From Flammula alnicola (lineage: Eukaryota; Basidiomycota; Agaricomycetes; Agaricales; Strophariaceae), in NCBI GenBank assembly GCA_015499995.1, contig JADNRV010000004.1:620001-684000 (forward strand): a DNA stretch of 64,000 nt, in the 5' to 3' direction. The translations under genes and the position numbers were made by a program. Positions 36,757-47,053 of this stretch are shown here, piece after piece; position 1 is the first letter of the stretch, and each line of letters begins with the position of its first letter. The notes under the pieces are model-generated. The model saw only the letters and a program-made list of their open reading frames with translations, made no database searches and had not been told where the DNA came from.

Positions 36757-38642
36757 ATGCTCAATCTTTCTCGCCGTCTTCTCTCTCCATCTACTATCCT
36801 ATACCGAACAATGTCATCTAAACCCCCATTCAAACAAGAACCACACAAGTTTGTCTATTCTCCGTTCGTTGTCTAATTTTCTAACCCATCCTCTGCAGAC
36901 TCCTTGTGTAAGCCCCGTTTGCACTCACACGCGTGTGCACATCCTCACAGCGACCCACAGTATCCCAGGACCCATCGAGGTCGCAGATGAGGTCCTCTTT
37001 GCCAATGCCCACCCCTCCATGTCCCATGTCTCTCCAGACTTTATCCCCGTTTTTGGTGATTGCATCCGTATGATTCGGTCCGTATAAGCCATGGCATTCA
37101 CTCGGTGTCCTCACTCAATCCTGTCCTCGATGCAGCGAAGTACTCTTCACCAAACAGGCCCAACCCTTCCTCATCAGTGGGAGCGGCACCCTTGGCTGGG
37201 ACCAGGTCTGCATCCGTCCTTTCACTACCGCCTACCTCCTCGCTCTTTTACCGTAACCCTAACATAACATGTGAAATGTGCGCTTACAGGTCGCGGCGAA
37301 CCTCATCGAGCCAGGTGAAAACGCCCTCGTGCTCAACACCGGGTACTTTGGCGATAGCTTTACAGACTGGTACGGTACTTCCTTCCACCCACCTGACCTC
37401 CTCTCTAACCTAGCCCATCCACCAAACCAAACCCACCCACCCCACTAGCCTCGAGACGTACGGCGCCTCCGTGACGCAGCTCAAAGCCCCCGTGGGCGGG
37501 ACCGTCCCATTCGACGCCCTCGCCGCGGCGCTGCAGGCCAAGCAATACAAGCTGCTCACCTTCACGCACGTCGACACCTCCACCGGCGTGCTCTCCGACG
37601 CCGCCCGCATCGCGGAGACCGTCCGCCGCGTCTCGCCCCGCACCCTCGTCGTCATGGACGCCGTGTGCTCCGTTGCCTCCGAGGAGATCATGTTCGATGA
37701 CTGGGCGCTGGACGTCGCCCTCACCGCGAGCCAGAAGGGGCTCGGCGCGCCTCCGGGTTTGAGCGTGCTCCTCGCGAGCGCGCGCGCGATTGGCGTGTGG
37801 GAGGCGAGGAAGGCCAGGGGTGTTAGAGAGGGCAGTTATTATGCGAGCTGGGGCAAGTGAGTCGTCTTTCTTTTTTCTTCTTTTTCTTCCATTCGGTTGG
37901 ATCGGACGCCGGGTTTTCGCTTTTTGGTTCCTCCATTTTTTTTGGGACATGCACTGATCATGTTCTACCATAGATGGCTCCCAATCATGAAAGCCTACGA
38001 GGCAGGCTCAGCGGCCTACTTCGCCACCCCGCCCGTCAACCTCATATACGCCTTCCACGCCTCGCTCGCACTCATCACCGCTAAACCCTCCGCCGCGGCC
38101 GACGCGTCAACGCGTGCGTTCTCTCTCTTCCTTCCTTTCCTTCCTTTCTCTCTCTTCCTTCTCAAAAACTAAATAAAATTATCCGCCCCTTCCTTATAGC
38201 CCTCCCATCCATAACCGAGCGCTTCGCCCTGCACCGCGCCGCCTCGCTCCGCATCAAGTCCGCCGCGCGCGCGCTCGGCCTCGCACAGCTCCCCCTCGCA
38301 GAGGCGGAGGCCGCCAACGGCATGTCCGCGCTGTACTTCCCCGACGGCGTCGGCGCAGGCGACCTGCTTCCCCGGCTCAACGCGAAGGGCGTCGTCGTCG
38401 CTGGGGGGCTGTTGGCTGGAGTTAAAGGTGGGTTTTCCTGTTTTTATTTTAATTTTAATTTTATCATTGACACTGACCTCTTTTCATCGTTCATCGCAGA
38501 CAAGTACTTCCGGATAGGGCATATGGGCGTGTCCGTCGTGGACGCGCGGCGCAGCGATGTGGACACGATCATTAACGCGTTGACGCAGTCTCTGCAGGAG
38601 ATCAAAGACGCCAAGGCCAACAACGCGAAAGCAGCGCAATAG
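36757..38642 (+). CDS. Alanine-glyoxylate/serine-pyruvate aminotransferase, copy 2 (mitochondrial type)
   Basis: Exons 36757-36848, 36899-36907 (9 nt), 36961-37077, 37136-37205, 37290-37369, 37449-37856, 37974-38113, 38200-38427, 38500-38642 give 428 residues. The same class V aminotransferase core is present, with the PLP Lys at 219 (TASQKGLGAPPG). The N-terminus MLNLSRRLLSPSTILYRT has Arg, Ser and hydrophobic residues and no acid, like a mitochondrial presequence. A second Met at residue 19 (MSSKPPFKQE) would give a shorter cytosolic form. The C-terminus AKAAQ has no PTS1. The pair therefore carries complementary targeting signals. The 9-nt exon joins KL to LVIPGPIEV; missing it breaks the frame. 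The donor at 37078 is GTCCGT, a weak but repeated type here. Confidence 0.88.
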
Positions 38643-39443
38643 ACGCACATGCACATGCACATGCACATAAATACACAAGGAGATTAATCACGACCGACAC
38701 GAGAACGAGCACGAGCACGGACATCAGAGACGTATGTATGTACGGTTACATACGGTTATATCTTGGATCCGGATAAAGATGAAGAAATGCAATGCAGGAT
38801 GAATGCTAAAAAGCCACCACTCACTCATATTTATTCTGCTTATTCTCCAGTGCTCGAATTGAGTTCTTTTGCGGATGAGCACTGTATCCGTGGTGCTGGT
38901 GGTGAATAAGTAGCTATGCATTGTGAGCGAATGAAGATGGTACAAGAGACTGAGTGGGCTGCCTTTCACGGCGTCATCCCAATAAGGCCGATATTTCCAA
39001 AATGAGAAAATGGGCAATCTGGGCAAAACATGTTTTGCCGGTTGGTTATATGGGTTTGGTTCGCATTCAGTGTCGATTCAATCATTCAAACGATACATAA
39101 CCATGTAACATCTCGTCTTTCACGGGGAATTTTGGTATCACTATTCTGCATTCAGCAAAGAATTGTACATATGCACATCATTGGCACATCATGCCCCATC
39201 TTAGATTTCCTGTACGTACGGCAGTCATTTTTGAGTAACTTGGTGAACGCGCTCGACAATCATAGTTTGGTGAGATGAAAAGCGTTCGAGACGGTAATCG
39301 CGGAATGCGACTTGGAGTTAATCACAAAGAATTAATAGTAGATACACAAGAAGAAGAAAGATTCCACGAACGAGCAACATAAATGGAAGAGCTACTGTAA
39401 GTAATACGAAGGAAGACGAAGGACCCGGGGTATATTTATCTAC
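38643..39443. other. Convergent intergenic region
   Basis: The 3' ends of aminotransferase copy 2 and the dynein gene meet here. A short CACATG-type repeat (38645-38668) follows the stop codon. No gene seen. Confidence 0.5.
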
Positions 39444-41956
39444 TTATCGGCCAGCAACAATCCGAGCAGGGTCACTCTCAGCAACGCCATTCGCCTGTCC
39501 GCTACCCACAATAGACGCGACCGTCTTCTGCATGTCGGTCCACTCTGACTCTCGCGGCAAACCCATGTCTCCAATGTCATACACGTACAACCGTCCATCA
39601 CTGCCTCCCAACGCCGCACGTCGGCCGTCCTTTCTGTCCCACTGCAGCTTATTGAGCGCGCGGCCTGTGCCCACAGTCGTCGACACAACGGGTACCTGTT
39701 GCACGAACACAAACACGTTAATTAAATTATATATCGGAGAAAGGAAATCACGGAACACACCTCCGTATCCGTATTCAAGTTCCACAAGTCAAACTTGCCC
39801 GATCCATCCACAGTGCCAAATATCGCAGGGTGGGCAGGATGCCACTTGACATCATAGACATAATCGTCCGCCTCGTCAAACGAATACAGCGGCGAGACCG
39901 TATGCGGCGTCGTCGACGGCTTAGCCAGAGACTTGGCCCGCCAGAGCTTGACAGTCCAGTCAACGGAGCTCGTCAAAAACAGGTCAGAGAAATCGACCGG
40001 GCCCACCAGGGGGTGGAAGTGCAGCCCCATGACCGGGCCCGAGTGGCCTTTGTACACATCGTATTGGTTGAGGCCAGCTTTGGCGCCGGCGCGGTCGTAC
40101 CGGTTCGCCTGGTAGACGTTGCCTTCCTCGGTGCCGACCCAGAACGTCGTCGTTTCGTTATCGGGGAAGTCGAGCGTGGTGATGGCGACTTCGCCCGTCT
40201 TGTTATGTCCAGCATGAACGAGCTCGAGTGTTTCCTGCACGGATCACTAGTATGAATATTTAATGCTTATTGTGACCGCTCAAACTACTTGCCTGAGGTT
40301 GGGCAAGCATGTCTACCAACCAACTGCAAACGGTACCATCTGTGCTGCTCGTTATCAAGTTGTGAGCATTTTGCGTCCCCACCATCTGCATTGCGTATAC
40401 GGGATGTGTATGTCCAGCAGCAGATAATGGTGTCTTCAGAACAGGCAGATGCTTTGATCTTGTGTCCCAGAGCAGGATTTGGCCGGAGTATGTTCCTCCA
40501 AAGATCAGGTTTGCATGGAAGGGCGAAAATGTGACGGAAAGCACGTCAGACTAAACCGTAAGATTAGCATGGTAATTAGGGCAGGAAAGGAAGAGGCCTA
40601 ACCTGTGAGTGAAATATGAACTCGGGGCGTTCGAGCATATGCAAATTCCACACGGCGACAATACCGTCTGGCTCATTCAAGGCGGCTGGATTCTTGTTGT
40701 ACGACGCGACACTCAATTCTGGGTACTGGAATAATGTCAGAGAAAAATGTAAGATGTCGACATATTTGACTCACTTTTGGCGACCAATCAATGTCCGTTA
40801 TTGAACGGTTTTTACCATATCGTTCGTCCCAGAATTCGCATACACGTTTCACACGTTTGCCTTCCGAGTCGTCCCTAATCTAAAAGTTGGTATTAAAATT
40901 GCGTTGACGAATAGGTGTATACTCACCCTCCTGACTCTGTGTTGATAGTGTAATCACGAATGTAGTCGTATCCATCATTAAGGGCCCTCTGCACAATCTT
41001 TGATGAATTCTCCACGAATTCTAGGAATTCAGGAGCAGCGAGGATGCTGGCGCGCTCTTCTTCTGTCAGGTCTGCAAAGGAGTTAAGGCATGAGCTTAGA
41101 TGTGCATGGAAGAGTGTTGAAGAAAATGACCGCGGATCTCTTGCTCAATTTCTTGGTCAAGCTTAACACTCTCCTCTTCTAGCTCCTTGTCGCGGGCTAT
41201 TCGCTCGACTTCTACTTCTCGTTCTCGTGTCATGCGTTGTCGAAGTTCTGCCTCATAGTCTGCAGAAGGTTCTGTCTCCACGAAGGTCGTTTGCACCTCT
41301 TTGTTGTATATGACACGTTCCTAAGACGGAAAACTGTCAACAACATCCCACGAACAAGAGAGAAAGGCTGAACTTTATGAGGAAACTCAAACAGCGGTTG
41401 CTCTATATCAACAAACTTGAACGACCTGGGAGTCATAGTGCTATAACAAAAAATGACATTAGTACCATATGATACTCTTTTGGGAGAAGGCCAGACCTAC
41501 CGCTCAATGACATTATCCGTAGCAGAGTTAACTGACCCAACGTTTCCTATGCTCAAACGTTCTTGAATGTCACTTTGCCGGCTGGCTCTGCCCGAACTCG
41601 ACAGAGAAATCCCAGCGAGTGCTGGGAGGTTGACGGTATGTCCCATAGCTGGTGTGCCCGGTACCGAGGACGAAGGTGTGAGTTCACCGCTGTCCAAGCC
41701 ACTGCGCGGAGGAACGAGGCCATTAAGGAGCTCGTCAATATCTTTCTTGGATGTAGACGTATACGAGGAGCTGGCACCCTGATTGAGGTGAAGGCAATGT
41801 TAGACTAGCACAAATATCGAAGAAAAGATGACATACGTCCGATGTTCTGCGTTCAGCGTCTGCGCGTTGTCGGTCTGCTTTTCGTAGGTTCGCGAGATTT
41901 CGTAGCTCCGCGAGTTTGGCTCTTTTCCTCTCTATCTCCTGCCTGCGTTTATCCAT
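39444..41956 (-). CDS. Cytoplasmic dynein intermediate chain
   Basis: Exons 41956-41837, 41778-41501, 41440-41374, 41320-41131, 41071-40927, 40874-40775, 40725-40603, 40550-40293, 40234-39761, 39695-39444 give 668 residues. The N-terminus [19 protein letters not shown] is the basic coiled coil that binds dynactin p150. A Ser-rich linker and a second acidic/basic helix ([20 protein letters not shown]) follow. WD40 repeats then run from about residue 310 ([45 protein letters not shown]). The protein is the cargo- and dynactin-binding scaffold of the minus-end microtubule motor. The intron 40292-40235 is GC-AG (GCAAGT donor). The acceptor at 40875 uses the second AG of TTTTAGATTAG. The start codon is 173 bp from the start of sen2 on the other strand. 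Confidence 0.93.
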
Positions 41957-42129
41957 GAGGGCGATGTGAGCGGGAGATGAGGCTCAAAGATGTGTTGGTC
42001 CCAATTCTGAAAGTTTGAAAGATAATCAAGGACTGAGCGCGTCGCGGTGTCAGTTCAGGGTTGTCCGGTGGCAGTGCCCGATGGCCTTGTGTGATTCCAT
42101 TATTTCAATCTTCGAACATATGCACATCC
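41957..42129. promoter_or_regulatory. Bidirectional promoter, dynein intermediate chain / sen2
   Basis: 173 bp separate the two divergent start codons, so both promoters must overlap here. No TATA box is obvious. Confidence 0.5.
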
Positions 42130-43571
42130 ATGTCATTAATTACACCCAACTCGCACCCCAGAGGTGGTGGCCCACACAAGGGCGGCGCTCGACGACATGA
42201 AAACAACAGGATATACGCAAATCCACTCCCACTTCTTTTTGTCGACCCCCCTCCGAGCCGAATAGGATCTGTTTTGGGCTTGCTTGGTCTTTCCCTTACG
42301 CGCGTCGAAAACCCTCATTGCGAAGGCGTCTTCGATCCTGTAACGCGTTCAGTATGGGTATCTGCTCCTCCGCACTCCTTGATATTGTGGAGACGAGGAT
42401 TTTTTGGCAAGGGAGACTTGTCTCGAAGCGAACCGAGTTGGCTTGCACGGCAGATAAATATCCGAAAGAGCGGTGGAAAGCGTCTGTGGATCTTCTTATA
42501 AAATTGAAATAATAACTTACCATTGCTTTCTGCGTGATATAGAACTGACTTCAGAAGAAATAACTGCACGGCGGAGGGCTGAGCGCAAGCAATTCAAGCT
42601 CGATCGTGCGGCAGCCATTGCTGCTGTTGCAGAGGAAGCAGAAACTATCTTTGCCACAGAAGGTCGCGTTATCCAGCCAGCTCTTTCTGGGCCTGCCATC
42701 CCATCTGCGGCGACTTGGAAACCAGCTCCACAAATTCAAATGGAAGAACCTGTGTCTCCGCCTGAAGAAGACGGACCACTAGAAGACGAAGAACCTCTTG
42801 TGGACGTGGAACATCTGCAACTCACGCTTCAAGAAGCCTTCTTCTTGCTCTGGAATCTAGATTGTCTGACCATACTGGACTCTCAGACAGTGAGTTCTTC
42901 ATACACATGTTCCCTACTCTTTTATATTAAACAGACTTTGAAATAGATGCAGCCAATGACCCTCAAGCAAATATGGATAGCTTTCCAAACGGTTGACCTA
43001 CCACCCAAAATCCCACCTCCTATTAATCCTTCAGAGCAGCTTCAATTCGACAACCCATTCCTCGTCAATTACGTCGTATACCACCACTATCGTTCTCTTG
43101 GATGGGTCGTCAAAGGCGGCATAAAATTCTGCGTGGATTACCTTCTGTATAAAAGAGGCCCTGTGTTCACACATGCAGAGTATGTTTGCCATACTTCTTT
43201 CTTCTGCAACTTTTCCTTTACGATACCCCTGATAGGTTCGCCCTTGTCGTTCTACCTGTATATGAAGACCCAGAAGACCAAAAGTCCTCGTCCATCGACC
43301 TCCAAAATTCGTCGCCATTCGCTTGGTCATGGCTAAGTACGATCAATCGCGTTAATTCGCAAGTCCAAAAGGTGCGGTTCTTTTCACTACGAGCCTTGTG
43401 CAGATTTAGCTAATAGATTCACCGGAATAGACTCTTATCCTTGTATATGTTACGATTCCAGCCAAGTCCCGCCTTTCGCTAGACATCCTTCAATCCCCTG
43501 CATGTTTCGCGCATTATTCAGTCCGAGAGGTCACTCTCCGCCGGTTCATACCAGCGCGAATGCGTGATTGA
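42130..43571 (+). CDS. sen2: tRNA-splicing endonuclease catalytic subunit Sen2
   Basis: Exons 42130-42481, 42543-42889, 42947-43179, 43236-43371, 43431-43571 give 402 residues. The N-terminal domain contains [22 protein letters not shown] and [18 protein letters not shown], typical of Sen2. The C-terminal nuclease domain has [20 protein letters not shown] then [12 protein letters not shown], with the catalytic Tyr and His, and a Lys after VNSQVQ that can complete the triad. Sen2 cleaves the 5' splice site of intron-containing pre-tRNAs within the Sen2-Sen34-Sen15-Sen54 complex. The start at 42130 ([12 protein letters not shown]) is chosen because it gives a sensible leader; an in-frame ATG also exists at 42061, and initiation further upstream cannot be excluded. 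Confidence 0.88.
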
Positions 43572-43638
43572 GGGAGAGCATACCTATTACCTGATGGACA
43601 TTGTACTGAGTTCATGTAAATTATTGATCACATATCTA

Positions 43639-44069
43639 TCATTCCTCGACTTTAGATGCAACAAATTCTTGCGTGAGGGAAATAGTTGCCTCCCAATCGC
43701 CGTCTGCCATCCTTAGCATAGGAAGGTCAACATCCTTTCATGGCCAGTTATGATGATCAGGAAGGCTGAATGTCATTTATTCCATAATACAAAATTGGTA
43801 TGTTACCTACACCTCGATCTAAAAGCATCCATCTCCATCCACGGCCTCTCGTCGCATCCATCACATATATATTTCACATGATGTCCAAATGCGTAGGAAT
43901 TCCGGTTGGCAAAAAAGATATGAGTCTCGGTGTGGCCGCACTCACAGGGGAACAAGGTATCGAATAACGAACATGGCGACGTGGTTGGCGGAGAGATTGG
44001 GAAGGGGATAGACAATGAATACCGGAGCAGAGAGGTCGACGGAAAATAAATAGGTGATAACCCAAACAT
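43639..44069 (-). CDS. Small Cys-rich hypothetical protein (CxC...CxxC)
   Basis: Two exons, 44069-43807 and 43711-43639 (95-nt intron), give 111 residues. A hydrophobic, Pro/Ser-rich start (MFGLSPIYFPSTSLLRYSL) is followed by FPCECGHTETHIFF and YICDGCDERPW, a C-x-C...C-x2-C pattern that could bind one zinc ion. After the intron the protein ends DGDWEATISLTQEFVASKVEE. The frame is kept across the splice and the acidic tail looks coding, but I recognise no family. The start codon lies only 37 bp downstream of the thp3 stop on the same strand, so it may be carried on a shared transcript. It converges with sen2, 67 bp apart. Confidence 0.5.
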
Positions 44070-44106
44070 GATGACGAAAGAAAAATGTCGGACCGTGGCG
44101 GGTCAA

Positions 44107-45895
44107 TCATATTGCACCTTTGATCATAATCTTGCGGTATTTCTCCTCGAATGCCCGGCTGACCTCAGGTATTGCGGGCTTGCAGTCGAGAATCTTGTCT
44201 ATGTCAGGGCTATTAGGGTTGGTGAAAGTTGTAATTTGATGGTCTACAAGGAACGTCCGTGCTTCGTCCAGAGTTTCGAATGCAAGGGTTTTCTGTAGGA
44301 ACGAGAGGCTTATGTTTCTGTAACTACAAACGACTGCAGCGTCAGCAAATACAGAAGTACAGAAGATAAAATACACTTACGCTTTTGTGATGACCATCAG
44401 AGCCTTGACTCTTTCACGGGCAATGAAATGGTCCATGATATATGCACCCATATTCGGCGCATTCATGTATAAATCACAGAGTTTGTAATAATTGCCCATT
44501 GCTTGTGCCCGCTGTACTTCCAGAGCATGCTGCACAGCGTCATCCGATTTCTGTCGGGGTGTTAGTTGACCTACGAAAAGATTAAGTTCTGTGGATTGGA
44601 AACAAAACCGTCAGGTACAACAAATTGAAAATAAAGAAAATACGGAATCACCACTTCGATTTCGTCCATGCAGCAGCATGAGTATACGATATGCTGTGAA
44701 CTCCTCGACATTACCGGGGATTCCCAGTTCGTAAAGAGATTTGAGAGTTGCTTGGCACTGGTTATATTCCACCATATCGCTCTAAATAACGAATATGAGG
44801 TCCCATGGGAAAACAAGCCAAAGTGAGTAGAAACGGACACTCTCCAGAGCCATACGGGCGTGAATCTCGTATACTTGTACCGTAAATTCATTCTTGATTC
44901 GTTGAACCTATAAATTGAAAAGGACTCAGGATGACAGCTAGTAAGAAAATGAGAAATAAGAACGCACTGTAAGATCTTGCCGTAGACTCTTGAATTGGTT
45001 ACAGATCCAATTGTATGCTGTCTTGCCTCTCCAGCGTTCCTTGAGTTCTACGAGGGTTTTCTGTAGGACTGCGTAAGGACGTATTGTTTCAGGTTTAGGT
45101 TCGCTGGTCAGTCGCAGATAGTCTTTGAAGATCTCCTGGGAAGTTCCAACGATTGTGTACCGATCCCAATCAATGACGTTCTAACTGCAATTCAATAAAA
45201 TGCTTGAACGTAAGGAAAGAAATGACTTACTGGGTCACCCTCAGGTTCGTCGGTTGCTGGATAAGGAGATCCTGATCTTGAAGCCAATGTACGATTGCTG
45301 AAAAGATGTGCAGTTTGATGATTTGTTCTGATAGATGCCTGGCGCCATTTCGCATACTCTTGGTTCTTTCCAGCTCATGCTCACGTTGGAAACGTTCGGC
45401 TCTTCGATTTAGTGCAGCTTGGTCATTGTAATCCATTGCGTATGTTGCTGTGGCATTTTTAAGTGCTGCCTTTTTCGCCTTTTTGGTATTGACAACCGGG
45501 GTCTCGAAGCTTGAAATAATTTTCCATCAGCTTCAGATGTAGTGCTAAGATGTTTACGGACCCCTTGCGCTTCATGGTGTTGAAGACCGGAGGGGGTTTT
45601 GGCAATAGGCTGCATAGCAAGAAGTTTGAGTAGAAAGACGGGGAAATGATGCACGATGTCACAAATGGCACCTTTTCAATTGCACACCTGCCCAATCCGT
45701 CGTCCAGAGAGTGTGGGCAGCAAAAGCTTCAGAAATTACCTGTTTAAGTTCAGCCTGTACTTCTGATCTATTCGTATCCGTGATTTGGCCAAGGCATTTT
45801 GCTACCCATTCCCTGTTGGATACTCCGGATTAGCACGCCGAACGGGAAGAGCATACCACGCACTTCAATGGCGGTGGCCAAGACTCTGAAGACAT
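44107..45895 (-). CDS. thp3: Thp3/LENG8-like SAC3-GANP domain protein
   Basis: Exons 45895-45864, 45812-45672, 45609-45558, 45502-45358, 45256-45231, 45180-44968, 44907-44839, 44781-44652, 44588-44381, 44323-44107 give about 410 residues. The N-terminal block is [17 protein letters not shown] and [17 protein letters not shown]. The SAC3/GANP domain starts [19 protein letters not shown] and continues [36 protein letters not shown] and [13 protein letters not shown]. The canonical end is [13 protein letters not shown]. Thp3 proteins act in mRNA transcription elongation or processing with Csn12. The frame between LERTK and TDEPEGD changes. I bridge it with an intron (GTATGC at 45357 to CCAG before 45256), but a missing base in the assembly is an equal possibility because the skipped frame reads [14 protein letters not shown]. 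Confidence 0.85.
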
Positions 45896-46198
45896 GGTTG
45901 ATAGAGAGAGGTTAGCTTGCAAAGATGGTATTTATAAGATAATATGCTTTGAAACGACGGGGATGCAAGAGGAGAGGACGTTGGATGCAGTGGACAATGT
46001 GTAATCGTCCATCACAAGCTTTGTTGTCTCGTGTATCTTTCGGAGTTTGACATTAAAATGGGCCCGACGGGACAGCTCGGCATGTGCATCCGGCCCGTCC
46101 AACCGATAGGACTTCGCTTTTTCGCTCCCTCCTCTCCACCACCCGTTCCCCCAACAGAACTTCAACTTACATTCGTATTGACCCTATATCTCCCTGAT
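45896..46198. promoter_or_regulatory. Bidirectional promoter, thp3 / naa20
   Basis: 303 bp separate two divergent start codons. No distinctive motif was noted. Confidence 0.45.
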
Positions 46199-46978
46199 AT
46201 GAGTATACTTCGCCCATTCAAAGCATCTGATATGTTCAAGTTCAATAACATGTAAGCATTGTTTTATTAACTCTGTCTAATGTTCTTACCTGTTCCTTCC
46301 GTCTCCCAGAAACTTGGACGTATGGACAGAAACTGTGAATACGGGCCTACCATCATGTTATAAAACATAATCTAATAAAGGAATGTCATTAGTATGGAAT
46401 TGGGTTCTATCTTAGCTATCTCTCTCGTTGGCCGGATCTGTGCTGTGTTCAAGAAGCACCCAGCGGACGTATGATGGGTTACGGTGCGTATCTTGTCGAG
46501 TACCTCTGGAACCTCTCTAATAGACATGTTCCAATCAAAAGTCCTGGGGAAAGCAGAAGGTACTGGCACTGAATGGCACGGACACGTCACTGCCATCACT
46601 GTTGCGCCAGAATACCGTCGCCTTGCCCTCGCTCGGAAAATGATGTCCCTGCTCGAAATGGTCTCCGAAGAAATTTATAAAGGGTTCTTTGTAGATCTAT
46701 ACGTGCGGTGCGCGAACGTCGTCGCCATAAATATGTACGAGAAGATGGGATACAGTGTCTATCGGAGAGTCAGGGAATATTACGGGAGCCTCGGAATCGG
46801 GAAAGGGGGGAAGGATGAAGAAGACGCATTTGGTACGTGATTTGCGTCTGTTGGCTGTATAGTCTAGTTTAAATACTTTCCTCTAGATATGCGCAAACCT
46901 CTGGCACGGGATGCCAATCGTCGTTCAGTTCGGCCAAATGGCAGAGACATCATCGTCAGCGCACACGACGTATCATAG
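46199..46978 (+). CDS. naa20: N-terminal acetyltransferase catalytic subunit Naa20 (NatB)
   Basis: Exons 46199-46251, 46310-46334 (25 nt), 46393-46483, 46542-46832, 46887-46978 give 183 residues. The start MSILRPFKASDMFKFNNIN and the blocks ETYGIGFYLSYLSRWPD, GTEWHGHVTAITVAPEYRRL, GFFVDLYVRCANVVAINMYE and LGYSVYRR-like GYSVYRRVREYYG follow Naa20. RRLALA is the acetyl-CoA loop. The tail DMRKPLARDANRRSVRPNG also matches the family. NatB acetylates proteins starting Met-Asp, Met-Glu, Met-Asn or Met-Gln, together with Naa25. The length is close to that of animal Naa20, so the gene is complete. Two of the five exons are under 60 nt. Confidence 0.93.
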
Positions 46979-47053
46979 TCATACCATGCATGAAAAGTAA
47001 CACGTTCTATCCATCTAATCAATACACCCATTATCTTCGAAGCCGTTAGATAT

